Assembly: GCF_004348345.1 (NCBI RefSeq)
Contig: NZ_SMJZ01000047.1
Coordinates: 1 to 46,737 of the forward strand
DNA: 46,737 bases
Source: Nonomuraea longispora
Lineage (GTDB): Bacteria; Actinomycetota; Actinomycetes; Streptosporangiales; Streptosporangiaceae
Reading direction: 5' to 3'
Shown here: positions 15,331 to 23,722 of the stretch, one piece after another
Position numbering within the stretch: the stretch's first letter is position 1
How the letters are laid out: every line of letters begins with the position of its first letter
Notes under the pieces: generated by a model
Database searches by the model: none
Told to the model about the DNA's origin: nothing
What the model saw: only the letters and a program-made list of their open reading frames with translations
Made by a program: the position numbers and the translations under genes

Positions 15331-15590
15331 GCTCGACGTGTCGTGTGACGCCGCCAGGTGGACGGCGGCGGGTGGGCGGCACCTGACACCCGGGGGTTGA
15401 TCTTCATGTGCACGGACCTCACCTGATCCTTCCGCGAACCGCGTGACGTCTCCGTGCCCCTGACGGCGCCCAGCGCCCGGCACGGACCCGCATGAGTCTC
15501 CCCCGGCTCATCCCCGCGTGCCCGCGGCCACCGATGCCGCCGCCACGCCATGCTCACCCACGCTTGTCCACCTGATCGAAGGGATCCTTC

Positions 15591-16466
15591 GTGCAGCTCG
15601 CACACGTCTCCATCACGCCCGAAGCCAGGGCCGCCGTACGCGCCCGGCTGGGAACGCTGTTCACCGACCCGCCCACGCTCGACGCCGACGCCGACGTGAC
15701 CCCCGTCCTGCCGCGGACCGGCCGCGTCCCCGGCATGTGGGTCACCGCGCCCGGAGTGACGCTCGACGCGGGCGTCACGATCTACGTGCACGGTGGGGGC
15801 TTCTCCCACAGCAACCCGGCCATGGAGCAGATCATGGCCCATCGCCTCTCCCAGGCGACGGGCCGCCCCGCCTTCGCCGTCGACTACCGGCTCGCGCCGG
15901 CCCACCCCTACCCCGCGGCCGTCGATGACGTGGTGGCCGTCCACCGGAGCCTGCTCGCCCAGGACGTGCCCGCCGGGCGGATCCTGCTCGCCGGCGAGTC
16001 GGCCGGCGGGACGTTGCTGCTGTCGGCGCTCCTGGTGCTCGCCGAGGCCGGCGACCCCCTGCCGGCGGGCGCCGTGGCGGTCTCCCCCATCACCGACTTC
16101 ACGGATTCGAGCCCGTCCATCCGCACCAACAAGGGCCTCGACCTCATCGACCCGGACATCATGGGCCCCATCGGCGAGCAGTATCTCGCGGGGGCCCGGC
16201 CGGACCAGGCGCCGCAGTCGCCGCTCTACGGCGACCTGCGCGGGCTGCCGCCCCTCCTGATCGTCGCGGGCGGCGACGAGGTGCTCCTCGACGATTCCCG
16301 GCGCTTCGCCGAGGCAGCCTCCGCCGCCGGCGTCGACACGGCGCTCGACGTCTACGACGGCATGCCGCACGCGTTCCACGCCGTGGTGTTGTCCCCGGAC
16401 GACGCTCACCTGCCGACCGCGACGACGTTCCTGCGGCGGGTGGCGGACTGGACGGCCCGGACCTGA
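15591..16466 (+). CDS. Alpha/beta hydrolase (hormone-sensitive-lipase / fold-3 esterase family)
   Basis: This encodes 291 residues. The HSL-type oxyanion-hole motif HGGGF lies in TIYVHGGGFS, followed by FAVDYRLAPAHPYPAAVDDV. The nucleophile elbow is GESAGG. The acid is in the GGDEVLLDD segment and the His is in MPHAFH near the C-terminus. These enzymes hydrolyse short-chain esters or lactones in the cytoplasm; the natural substrate is not evident. The start is a GTG with AAGGGA upstream. It is preceded by a strong promoter and long leader and ends in a hairpin shared with the convergent FAD oxidase gene. Confidence 0.88.
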   Translation: MQLAHVSITPEARAAVRARLGTLFTDPPTLDADADVTPVLPRTGRVPGMWVTAPGVTLDAGVTIYVHGGGFSHSNPAMEQIMAHRLSQATGRPAFAVDYRLAPAHPYPAAVDDVVAVHRSLLAQDVPAGRILLAGESAGGTLLLSALLVLAEAGDPLPAGAVAVSPITDFTDSSPSIRTNKGLDLIDPDIMGPIGEQYLAGARPDQAPQSPLYGDLRGLPPLLIVAGGDEVLLDDSRRFAEAASAAGVDTALDVYDGMPHAFHAVVLSPDDAHLPTATTFLRRVADWTART

Positions 16467-16478
16467 ACCGGCCGGGCC
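16454..16478. terminator. Hairpin spanning the hydrolase stop, shared by convergent transcripts
   Basis: GGCCCGG (16454-16460) and CCGGGCC (16472-16478) form a 7-bp stem with an 11-base loop. The hydrolase stop codon lies in the loop. The convergent flavoenzyme gene ends only six bases beyond it. Confidence 0.5.
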
Positions 16479-16483
16479 CTCGG

Positions 16484-17626
16484 TCACTGCTGGCCGGGGC
16501 GGCGGGCCGGAGCCGGGGCGGGACGTACGGCGCCGCCGGCGAAGCGGCCGGGACGGAACGGCGCCAGCAGCGCGGACTCCTCCCCGAACAGCTCGCCCGC
16601 CACCTCGTCCATCAGCAGCGGCGCCAACGTCACCCCGCTGTGCGTGGCCACGGTGTACACGCGCCGGCCGGCGTCGGCGAAGCCGGCCACGGTGAGCCCG
16701 TCGCCCGGCATCGCCCGCTGGCCGACGACCGCCCGCTCGGCCGTGGCGCCCCCGGTGGCGCGCAGCACCTTCGGCAGCAGGCCGAGGATCTCGTCGACGA
16801 CCTCGCCCGGCACCGGGAGCGCCGGGTCGGCCAGCCCGTCCAGGCGCAGTGACTGCAGCAGCAGCCGGCCGCCGCCGTCGGGGCGCAGGTTGAGCGCGCC
16901 GGTGGTGAGCACCCGGGACAGCCGGGCGGGCACCGGCGACGTGGTGACCAGGAACCCGTTGGTGACCGTCCCGGACACGGCCGGGTCGAGCATGGGCACG
17001 TCCACCCCGGCCAGCGCGGCCACCTGCTGCGTCCAGCGGCCGGCGCACGTCACCACCACGTCGCCCGCGTACGTGCGCCCGTCGGCCAGCGTCACCTTGG
17101 CGCCCGCGCCGGACGCCTCCACGGCGGTGACCTCGGCCCCGCACTCGACCACCGCGCCACGGTCGCGCGCCTCGCCGAGCAGCCGGCCGAGCAGCCGCAG
17201 CGGCAGCACGTACGCCTCGCCGGGGAAGAACACGTACTCGGCGTCGCCGGGCGGCGGCACCAGGTCGGGCTCCAGCGCCCGCGCCCGCCGGGCGGTCACC
17301 CGCTCGACGGGGTAACCCATGGCGAGCAGCCGCCGTACGCGCTCCTCCAGCAGGCCCTTGTGCTCGTCGGTGACCGCGCATTCGAGGTTGCCCGTGGGGA
17401 AGTGCCAGTCGCCGGGCAGCTCGTGGTGCGCCCAGACGGCGGCGTGGTTGAGGTCGAAGTACTCCTTCGGGGTCTTGTTGTTGGCGTTGACCCAGGCGAC
17501 CGAGGTGGACGTCGTACCGGAGCCCGGGGTCCGGGCCTCCAGTACGGTGACCTGCGCGCCGCGCCGGGTGAGACCGGCCGCGATCGCGGACCCGACCACC
17601 CCCGCACCGATGACGACGACTCGCAC
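16484..17626 (-). CDS. FAD-dependent amine/amino-acid oxidoreductase (DAO family)
   Basis: This encodes 380 residues. The N-terminus RVVVIGAGVVGSAIAAGLTRRGAQVTVLEA is a GxGxxG dinucleotide-binding fold with the acidic residue that holds the FAD ribose. The DAO-fold middle and the C-terminal segment VYTVATHSGVTLAPLLMDEVAGELFGE follow. Members oxidise glycine, sarcosine, D-amino acids or similar secondary amines, producing an imine and reduced flavin. It is the last gene of the gntR-to-oxidase operon. The GTG at 17626 was chosen because AGGAG lies five bases upstream and it follows the permease stop by 11 bases. With the sarcosine-oxidase-like enzyme at the other end, it suggests stepwise oxidation of the imported amine. 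Confidence 0.85.
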   Translation of the reverse strand: MRVVVIGAGVVGSAIAAGLTRRGAQVTVLEARTPGSGTTSTSVAWVNANNKTPKEYFDLNHAAVWAHHELPGDWHFPTGNLECAVTDEHKGLLEERVRRLLAMGYPVERVTARRARALEPDLVPPPGDAEYVFFPGEAYVLPLRLLGRLLGEARDRGAVVECGAEVTAVEASGAGAKVTLADGRTYAGDVVVTCAGRWTQQVAALAGVDVPMLDPAVSGTVTNGFLVTTSPVPARLSRVLTTGALNLRPDGGGRLLLQSLRLDGLADPALPVPGEVVDEILGLLPKVLRATGGATAERAVVGQRAMPGDGLTVAGFADAGRRVYTVATHSGVTLAPLLMDEVAGELFGEESALLAPFRPGRFAGGAVRPAPAPARRPGQQ

Positions 17627-17637
17627 AGTGGCTCCTC

Positions 17638-18444
17638 TCACTTGTGGTCGGTGTCGGCGCCGAACAGCCTGGCCACGCCGACGAAACGTTCGATGACGAC
17701 GACCGCGACCACGGCGAACAACACCATCAGCGTGCCGATGGCGGTGACGGTCGGGTCGTAGTCGTACTGCATGTAGTTGAAGATCCGCACGGGCAGGGTC
17801 TGCAGGTCGGTGGTGACCACGAACAGAGCGACGGTGAGATCGTCAAAAGAAGTAATGAACGCGAAGAACGCGCCCCCGACCAGCGCGCCGCGCACGGCGG
17901 GCAGCGTCACGTGCCAGAACACCAGGAACGGCGGCGCGCCCAGCCCGGCGGCGGCCTTCTCCGCCGACCGGTCCAGCCCGGCGAGCCCGGCGAGGACGAG
18001 CCGCACCGCGTACGGCACGGTCAGCACGAGGTGGGCCAGGAGCAGCGTGAGCGGGCTCGACGCCAGCCCCATCTGCGCGAACCACTGCAGCAGCCCGATG
18101 CCGAGCACGATCGTCGGCACCGCGAACGCGCTGGACAACACCGCCTCCAGCGCGCCGCGGCCGGGGAAGCGGTAGCGGTGGATGGCCAGCCCGCCGGCCA
18201 GCCCGACCACCGCGGAGATCGCCGCCGCGGCCAGCGCCACCCCGGCGCTGAGCACGAACGACGACAGGAACTCCGGCTTGCCGAACACCTCCGCGTACCA
18301 GCGCAGCGTGATGCCCTGCGGCGGGAACGTCACGTACGAGGTGGTGGTGAGCGAGGAGGCCACGGTGACGGCGACGGGAGCGATGAGGAACAGCCCGACG
18401 AGGACGGCGAAGACCGTGCCGAGCGCGCGGGTGAGCCGGGTCAT
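17638..18444 (-). CDS. ABC transporter permease, PotC-like
   Basis: This encodes 268 residues with six hydrophobic helices and the cytoplasmic EAA-type loop EKAAAGLGAPPFLVFWHVTLP that contacts the ATPase. The pattern (LTTTSYVTFPPQGITLRWYAEVF near the N-terminus, FITSFDDLTVALFV near the C-terminus) is that of the PotC/YdcV branch serving spermidine/putrescine-type importers. Its ATG overlaps the stop of the PotB-like gene by four bases, so the two membrane subunits are translationally coupled and form the heterodimeric channel. Confidence 0.9.
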   Translation of the reverse strand: MTRLTRALGTVFAVLVGLFLIAPVAVTVASSLTTTSYVTFPPQGITLRWYAEVFGKPEFLSSFVLSAGVALAAAAISAVVGLAGGLAIHRYRFPGRGALEAVLSSAFAVPTIVLGIGLLQWFAQMGLASSPLTLLLAHLVLTVPYAVRLVLAGLAGLDRSAEKAAAGLGAPPFLVFWHVTLPAVRGALVGGAFFAFITSFDDLTVALFVVTTDLQTLPVRIFNYMQYDYDPTVTAIGTLMVLFAVVAVVVIERFVGVARLFGADTDHK

Positions 18445-19325
18445 CCGAACACCACCTCCCCGCGCCCCCGGCGCAGCAGCCGCGAGTAGCCGAGCAGCAG
18501 CCCGGTCGTCACGACGACCAGGACGAACCCGATCGCGGCCGCGTACGGCCAGTCGAGCGTGGTCGTCGCCTGCGTGTAGACGAAGTACGGCATGAGCTTC
18601 ACCTTCGGCCCGCCGAGGATCGCGGGGGTGACGAAGCTGGACGCGGTCAGGCTGAACACGATCATGGCCCCGGCCAGCATGCCGGGAGCGGACAGCGGCA
18701 GCGTGATCCGCCAGAAACAGGTCCAGCCGGACGCGCCGAGCCCCTTGGCGGCGGGCACGAGTGTCGGGTCGATCCGGTCGAGGCTGCCCATCAGCGGCAG
18801 CACCATGTACGCCAGCATCACGTGGACCATGCCGATGAGCACCGCCGTGTCGTTGTAGAGCAGCTGCGGCGGGGTGATCCCGAACCACGCCAGCACACCC
18901 GCGACCGGCCCGTTCGGCCCGAGCACCACGAGCCAGCCGTACGCGCGGATGACCATGCTGATCAGCAGCGGCGACAGCAGCAGCAGCGCCAGCCAGTTGC
19001 GCACCCGGGGTGAGCGGCCGCGCATGTAGAGGGCGAACGGGTAGCCGATGAGCAGGCAGCCCACCGTGGTGAGGGCGGCGACCTTGAGGGTGTTCCACAA
19101 CACCTCCCGGTAGAACGGGTCGCCGAGGAAACGTGCGTAGTTGCCGATCGTGAACGCGCCCGTCTGCGTCCTGAAGCTGTTGGCCACCAGCGTGAACAGC
19201 GGCGCCACGAACAGCAGCGCGAAGATGACGATGGCGGGCAGCGCGAGCAGCAGGCCCGTACGCCGGCGCGGATGGTTCGCGGGTCTGCTCACCTGGTCGC
19301 CAGTGAGGCGTCCGACGGCCGCCAT
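18441..19325 (-). CDS. ABC transporter permease, PotB-like
   Basis: This encodes 294 residues with six predicted helices. The first (LLLALPAIVIFALLFVAPLF) and the sequence VANSFRTQTGAFTIGNYARFLGDPFY are typical of PotB-type permeases. The EAA loop AAKGLGASGWTCFWRITLPLS is present. It pairs with the PotC-like permease. Two starts are possible. The ATG at 19325 has a near-perfect AGGAGGTGA ribosome binding site and overlaps the ATPase gene by 37 bases. A GTG at 19292 overlaps its stop as GTGA and would remove 11 residues that are not membrane-embedded. I list the longer form. Confidence 0.88.
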   Translation of the reverse strand: MAAVGRLTGDQVSRPANHPRRRTGLLLALPAIVIFALLFVAPLFTLVANSFRTQTGAFTIGNYARFLGDPFYREVLWNTLKVAALTTVGCLLIGYPFALYMRGRSPRVRNWLALLLLSPLLISMVIRAYGWLVVLGPNGPVAGVLAWFGITPPQLLYNDTAVLIGMVHVMLAYMVLPLMGSLDRIDPTLVPAAKGLGASGWTCFWRITLPLSAPGMLAGAMIVFSLTASSFVTPAILGGPKVKLMPYFVYTQATTTLDWPYAAAIGFVLVVVTTGLLLGYSRLLRRGRGEVVFG

Positions 19326-20374
19326 GCGCAGGTCACCTCCTCCCCCTCCGCGGGCACCCGCGCGTCGAACGGCAGGGCCGCCGTCACGTCGCCCGCCCCG
19401 GTGGCGACGACGCAGCGGATGCGCGAGCCGAGGAAGCGGGTCTCCCGCACGGTGCCTGTGAGCCCGTCGCCGCCGGTCTGGACGCGTACGACCTCGGGCC
19501 GCACGTAGACGCGCACGCAGGCGCCGGGAGCGGGCGGGTCGCCCACCGGGGTGGCGCCGACCCGCGCCCCCGCGACCTCGCAGGTGTCGCCGCCCGTCGC
19601 GGTGCCGTCGAGGGCGTTGACCTCGCCGATGAACTGCGCCACGAAGTCCGTGGCCGGCCGCAGGTAGATCTCCCGCGGCCGGTCGAGCTGGTGGATGACG
19701 CCGTCGGCCATGACCGCGATCCGGTCGGACACCGCCAGCGCCTCCTCCTGGTCGTGGGTGACGAGGATGGTGGTGGTGCCGATGCGCCGCTGCAGCGCGA
19801 CGACCTCCTCGCGCAGGCGCACCCGCAACTGCGCGTCGAGGTTCGAGAACGGCTCGTCGAGCAGCAGCAGGTCGGGCTGGATGACCAGGGCCCTGGCCAG
19901 CGCGGCGCGCTGCTGCTGGCCGCCGGACAGCTGGCGCGGGTGCCGGCCGGCCATGCCCTCGAGGCCGGCCATCTCCAGCACCTCCTCGACCTGTCTCCTG
20001 CGCGCGGCCGCCGGCACCTTCCGCATCCGCAGGCCGAACGCCACGTTGTCGGCGATCGTCATGTGCGGGAACAGGGCGTACGACTGGAAGACCATGCCCA
20101 TGGAGCGGCGGTGCGGCGGAGTGCCGGTGACGTCGGTGCCGTCCACCTCGATCACGCCGCCGTCGGCGCTGAGATGCCCGGCCACCATGTTGAGCGTGGT
20201 GGTCTTGCCGCAGCCCGACGGCCCGAGCAGGGTGAGGAACTCGCCCGGCTCGGTCTCCAGGTCCACCGCGGAGACGACCTCCTTGCCGCCCAGCACCTTG
20301 CGCACGCCGTCCAGGCGCAGCCGCCCGCGCCGCGCGGACGGGTCCGCGGCCATCTCGGTGGTGCTCGTGCTCAT
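19289..20374 (-). CDS. ABC transporter ATP-binding protein, PotA-like
   Basis: This encodes 361 residues. The nucleotide-binding domain has Walker A GPSGCGKTT, the Q-loop in MVFQSYALFPHMTIADNV, the signature LSGGQQQR, Walker B LLLLDEPFSNLD and the switch His in LVTHDQEEAL. A C-terminal TOBE domain (about 275-361) is typical of PotA/FbpC/MalK-type importers. It energises the two neighbouring permeases with the two binding proteins. The start at 20374 is supported by AGGAGGGTGA eight bases upstream; a 13-codon extension to 20413 is not. It lies 35 bases downstream of the binding-protein gene in the operon. Confidence 0.92.
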   Translation of the reverse strand: MSTSTTEMAADPSARRGRLRLDGVRKVLGGKEVVSAVDLETEPGEFLTLLGPSGCGKTTTLNMVAGHLSADGGVIEVDGTDVTGTPPHRRSMGMVFQSYALFPHMTIADNVAFGLRMRKVPAAARRRQVEEVLEMAGLEGMAGRHPRQLSGGQQQRAALARALVIQPDLLLLDEPFSNLDAQLRVRLREEVVALQRRIGTTTILVTHDQEEALAVSDRIAVMADGVIHQLDRPREIYLRPATDFVAQFIGEVNALDGTATGGDTCEVAGARVGATPVGDPPAPGACVRVYVRPEVVRVQTGGDGLTGTVRETRFLGSRIRCVVATGAGDVTAALPFDARVPAEGEEVTCAWRPSDASLATR

Positions 20375-20409
20375 CGAGCGTTCACCCTCCTGCCGGGTGG
20401 TGCGGGTCT

Positions 20410-21453
20410 TCACGACCGCTCAACCTCCTTCGTCCACCGGTCCGTCCACGCGGACCGCGCGTTGTTGACGACGGTCCAGTCCAGCGGCTTCATCTCGGCC
20501 GCCTGCTCGGGGCCCACCACCCGTTCCGCCACCGCCGGGTCGAGCTCGGCGTCGGTGACGGTCGGCCCGTCGTAGCCCTCGGCGGCCAGCTTGCTCTGGA
20601 TGCCCGGCTGCAGGAGGGCGTTGACGAACTGCTGCGCCAGGTCCGGGTGCGGCGCCTTGTTCACCACGTTCGCGGTGGCCAGCAGCGGGATGGCGCCGCC
20701 CTCCGGATGCACGAACGCGATCGGGAAGTCCTTGTCCGCCAGCGTCTCCACCCGCGACCCGCCCCAGACGGAGGCGACGGCCTGCCCCTGGAGGAAGTAG
20801 TTGGACACGTCGGCCGTGGTGTCGAAGGTGAACGCGTTGGCCGCCACCTTCTTCACGCCTTCGAAGCCCGGACCGGCGTCCCGTTCGGAGCCGCCGTCGG
20901 CGCGGGCGGCCAGCATGAGCGCGCCCACGCCGTACGTGTTGCTGATCGACGGCAGCACGACCTTGCCCTTGAGCCTGGGGTCGGCCAGGTCGGCCAGGCG
21001 CTTGGGTGCGGGCACGCCGTGCTCGGCGTACCAGTCGCGGTTGTAGGCGAGCCCGGTGGCGGTCAGCGCGAAGCCGACCCCGACGTCCCCGTCGAGCCTG
21101 GCCACCTTCTCCACCTTGCCCAGGCGGGTGACCTTGGCCGGGTCGAGCCTGGCCAGCAGCCCGGCCCCGGCCGCCTGGGCCTGCGGCCCGTCGTCGATGA
21201 GGGCCACGTCGATCTGCGGCGCGTCCTGCTGGGCCTTGAGCTTGGCCGCGGTGTCGGTGGAGCTGCCGGCGATGTAGGTGACCTCGCAGCCGCAGGACTT
21301 CTCGAAGCCGGGCAGCACGGCCTGCTCGAAGGCCTCCTGGTACGAGCCTCCGTAGCCGGCCACCACGAGCCTGCCCGGCGAGGCGGCGGGGGTGGGCGGA
21401 GCGCAGGCCGCGAGCCCGGCGAGGGCCAGCGCCGCGGCGAGCAGCCTGGTCAT
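20410..21453 (-). CDS. ABC transporter substrate-binding lipoprotein (PotD-like), copy 2
   Basis: This encodes 347 residues. A lipoprotein signal ends at LAGLAAC, followed by a Pro/Ala linker. The mature part begins LVVAGYGGSYQEAFEQAVLP, typical of spermidine/putrescine-type (cluster D) binding proteins. It captures the ligand outside the membrane. It is an evident paralogue of the next gene upstream; blocks such as TYIAGSSTDT, KLKAQQDAPQIDVALIDDG and TTADVSNYFLQGQAVA are shared. The ATG overlaps the paralogue's stop by four bases and has AAGGAGAT upstream. Having two tandem binding proteins for one permease pair suggests broadened ligand range. Confidence 0.9.
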   Translation of the reverse strand: MTRLLAAALALAGLAACAPPTPAASPGRLVVAGYGGSYQEAFEQAVLPGFEKSCGCEVTYIAGSSTDTAAKLKAQQDAPQIDVALIDDGPQAQAAGAGLLARLDPAKVTRLGKVEKVARLDGDVGVGFALTATGLAYNRDWYAEHGVPAPKRLADLADPRLKGKVVLPSISNTYGVGALMLAARADGGSERDAGPGFEGVKKVAANAFTFDTTADVSNYFLQGQAVASVWGGSRVETLADKDFPIAFVHPEGGAIPLLATANVVNKAPHPDLAQQFVNALLQPGIQSKLAAEGYDGPTVTDAELDPAVAERVVGPEQAAEMKPLDWTVVNNARSAWTDRWTKEVERS

Positions 21454-22502
21454 GACGATTCGATCTCCTTGTTCCAGCGGTCGGTCCACGCGGAGCGGCT
21501 CTTGTTGATCGTGGCCCAGTCGAGCTTGCGCAGGTCGGCGGCGCGCTCCTGGCCGACGACCTGCTCGGCGAGCGCGGGGCCGAGGGTGACGCCCTCGACG
21601 ACCGGGCCGTTGAAGTTGGAGGCGGCCATCGCCTGCTGCGCCGACGGTTCGAGCAGCGTGTTGACGAACTTCTGCGCCAGGTCGGCGTGCGGGGCCTTGT
21701 TCACCACGTTGACGGTGGCGATCAACGGCAGCGCGCCCTCCTCCGGGTAGACGAACTTGATCGGGAATCCCTTCTTGGCCAGCGTCTGCACCCGCGAGTT
21801 GCCCCACACGGTGGCGACGGCCTGCCCCTGGAGGAAGTAGTTGGACACGTCGGCGGTGGTGTCGAACGTGACGGCGTTGGCCGCCACCTTCTTCACGCCC
21901 GTGAAGCCGGGGCCGATGTCCTGCTCGGAGCCGCCGCCGACCTTGGCCGCCATGAGCAGGGCGCCCAGGCCGTACGTCTGGGTGATGGACGGCATGACGA
22001 CCTTGCCCTTGAGCTTGGGGTCGGCGAGGTCGGCCAGGCGCTCGGGGGGCCGCAGGCCGTGCTCGGCGTAGTAGTCGGTGTTGTAGGCCAGGCCGGTGGC
22101 GTTCAGGGAGAAGCCGACGCCGACGTCGCCGGGCAGGCGGGCGAGGTCGATCACCTTGGGCAGGTTCGTGACGGTCTTCGGGTCGAGCTCGGCGAGCAGG
22201 CCCGCCTCGACCGCCTGGTTCTGCACGCCGTCGTCGATCAGCGCGACGTCGATCTGCGGCGCGTCCTGCTGCGCCTTGAGCTTGGCCACGGTGTCGGTGG
22301 AACTGCCCGCGATGTAGGTGACCTTGCACGAGCAGGTCTTCTCGAAGCCGGGGATGACCGACTGCTTGAACGCCTCCTCGTACGAGCCGCCGTACCCGGC
22401 GATGACCAGGGTTCCGGGTGCGGCGGACGGCGTGGGAGGGCCGCAGGCGGTGAGGGCGAGGGCTCCGGCGAGGAGCACGGCGGTCAGCGATCTGGATGTC
22501 AT
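21450..22502 (-). CDS. ABC transporter substrate-binding lipoprotein (PotD-like), copy 1
   Basis: This encodes 350 residues. The lipobox is LALTAC, then a short linker and LVIAGYGGSYEEAFKQSVIP. Domain build and motifs are the same as in the downstream paralogue, with differences concentrated in surface and C-terminal positions. One example is VGVGFSLNATGLAYNTDYYAEHG against VGVGFALTATGLAYNRDWYAEHG. Both mature proteins carry a Cys pair early (CSC here, CGC in copy 2). The ATG overlaps the stop of the sarcosine-oxidase-like gene by four bases. The duplication must have happened within the operon because both copies keep the ATGA coupling. Confidence 0.9.
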   Translation of the reverse strand: MTSRSLTAVLLAGALALTACGPPTPSAAPGTLVIAGYGGSYEEAFKQSVIPGFEKTCSCKVTYIAGSSTDTVAKLKAQQDAPQIDVALIDDGVQNQAVEAGLLAELDPKTVTNLPKVIDLARLPGDVGVGFSLNATGLAYNTDYYAEHGLRPPERLADLADPKLKGKVVMPSITQTYGLGALLMAAKVGGGSEQDIGPGFTGVKKVAANAVTFDTTADVSNYFLQGQAVATVWGNSRVQTLAKKGFPIKFVYPEEGALPLIATVNVVNKAPHADLAQKFVNTLLEPSAQQAMAASNFNGPVVEGVTLGPALAEQVVGQERAADLRKLDWATINKSRSAWTDRWNKEIESS

Positions 22503-23629
22503 GGCGACCTCCGCAGGGTGCGGTTCGGGGCTAGGTGGCCGATGTCGCGCGCGGTCGCGCCGTTCTCGACCAGGTCGGCGACGATGTCGCCGAGGACGGG
22601 GGCGAGCTTGAACCCGTGCCCGCTGAACGCCGCGGCCAACACGGTGCGGCCGTGCCTGCCGAGCAACCCGTGCCCGTCGGGGGTGAAGGCGTCGCAGTAG
22701 GTCGCCACCCGCACCGGGTCGGGGCCGAGCCCCGGCAGGGTCCCGGCGACGGCGCGTGCCACCTGCCGGACGTAGGCGACGGGCACGCTGCGGGCCAGCG
22801 CGGCGGGCGAGGCGATCTCCTCCCAGGGCACGTGCAGGTTGATCTTTACGCCCGCGCCGTCGACGGCCGGGAAACACGAGTAGGCGGGCTCGCCGACGCG
22901 GATGGCGACCGGGCACCGGCCGGGGTCGAACAGGCTCTCGTCCCGGCGCGGGAACCACGTCGAGGTGATGGCCCTGGTGGTCAGGGCGCGGGCGAGCGGC
23001 TCGGGCAGCAGGCCGCTCGCCGCCGCCCACGGGCCGGGGGCCAGCACCGCGTGGGTGAAACGGTGTTCGCCGTCCTCGGCCAGGACGGTGACGCCGTCGG
23101 CGTCCTCGCGCAGCTCGCGCACGGGTGTGTAGCGGGCCACGCGCGCGCCCGCCCGCTCGGCGGCGGTGGCCGCGGCGCCGACGGCGGGTTCGGGACGCAG
23201 GAAGCCGGCGTCGTGGTCGACGACCATGATCTCGCCGTCGCGCAGGGGGTGCTCGGGCACCCGCCGCCGCGCCTGCTCGCCCTTCAGGACCTCGACGGGC
23301 AGGTCGTGGGCGCGGGCGGCGTCCAGCACCGCGCGCATCTTGGGGTGCTCGCGGGGCCCCGCCGTGACCCCGCCGACCGGGGCGAGCAGGCGACGTCCCG
23401 AGGTTCGCTCCAGCTCGGCCCACAGGCCGCGTGCCTCGCGCAGCAGCGGAACGTAGCGGGGCCCCTCCTTGTAGGCCGTACGGAAGATGCGCGACTCGCC
23501 TCCGGCGGCCCCTCTGTCGTGGCCGGGGGCGTAGGCGTCGAAGCCGACGGCGTGGATGCCGCGCTCGGCCAGCCGCCACAGGGCCATCGAGCCGACGGTG
23601 CCGGTGCCGACGACGGCGACTGAGGTCAT
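22499..23629 (-). CDS. Sarcosine oxidase / N-methyltryptophan oxidase-like flavoenzyme
   Basis: This encodes 376 residues, close to monomeric sarcosine oxidase and N-methyl-L-tryptophan oxidase in size. The N-terminal FAD fold is VAVVGTGTVGSMALWRLAERG, followed by the family's GGESRIFRTAY loop. Cys312 in VATYCDAFTPDGHG sits where these enzymes attach FAD covalently (Cys315 in MSOX). The C-terminal SGHGFKLAPVLG is the typical flavin/substrate segment. The expected reaction is oxidation of a secondary or N-methyl amine to an imine with H2O2 formation. It is the first enzyme gene after gntR and is coupled to the binding-protein genes. The start has AAAGGAG seven bases upstream. Confidence 0.88.
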   Translation of the reverse strand: MTSVAVVGTGTVGSMALWRLAERGIHAVGFDAYAPGHDRGAAGGESRIFRTAYKEGPRYVPLLREARGLWAELERTSGRRLLAPVGGVTAGPREHPKMRAVLDAARAHDLPVEVLKGEQARRRVPEHPLRDGEIMVVDHDAGFLRPEPAVGAAATAAERAGARVARYTPVRELREDADGVTVLAEDGEHRFTHAVLAPGPWAAASGLLPEPLARALTTRAITSTWFPRRDESLFDPGRCPVAIRVGEPAYSCFPAVDGAGVKINLHVPWEEIASPAALARSVPVAYVRQVARAVAGTLPGLGPDPVRVATYCDAFTPDGHGLLGRHGRTVLAAAFSGHGFKLAPVLGDIVADLVENGATARDIGHLAPNRTLRRSP

Positions 23630-23650
23630 GGCTCCACTCCTTTGGGGATG

Positions 23651-23675
23651 GGGTTTCCGGGCGTTGGGTTTCCGG
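23651..23675. repeat. Direct repeat GGGTTTCCGG in the gntR-oxidase gap
   Basis: GGGTTTCCGG occurs at 23651-23660 and again at 23666-23675, 15 bases apart, in the 93-base gap between gntR and the oxidase gene. It may be an internal regulatory site or a slippage product. No promoter is evident. Confidence 0.4.
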
Positions 23676-23722
23676 CGTGGCGAGAACCAGGCCCGGCGCC
23701 GGACCTGTCGGGAGGAGGTGAT

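Noticed and set aside
15195..17381. Very long minus-strand open frame (over 700 codons) overlapping the hydrolase and FAD oxidase genes
   Set aside because: It is Arg/Gly/Ala-rich, has no domain, and is the out-of-frame shadow of two well-supported genes on opposite strands.
22535..23623. Plus-strand open frame of about 360 codons antisense to the sarcosine-oxidase-like gene
   Set aside because: It mirrors the real gene in antisense, has Gly/Val/Asp-rich low-complexity composition and no ribosome binding site. The minus-strand product has clear catalytic motifs.
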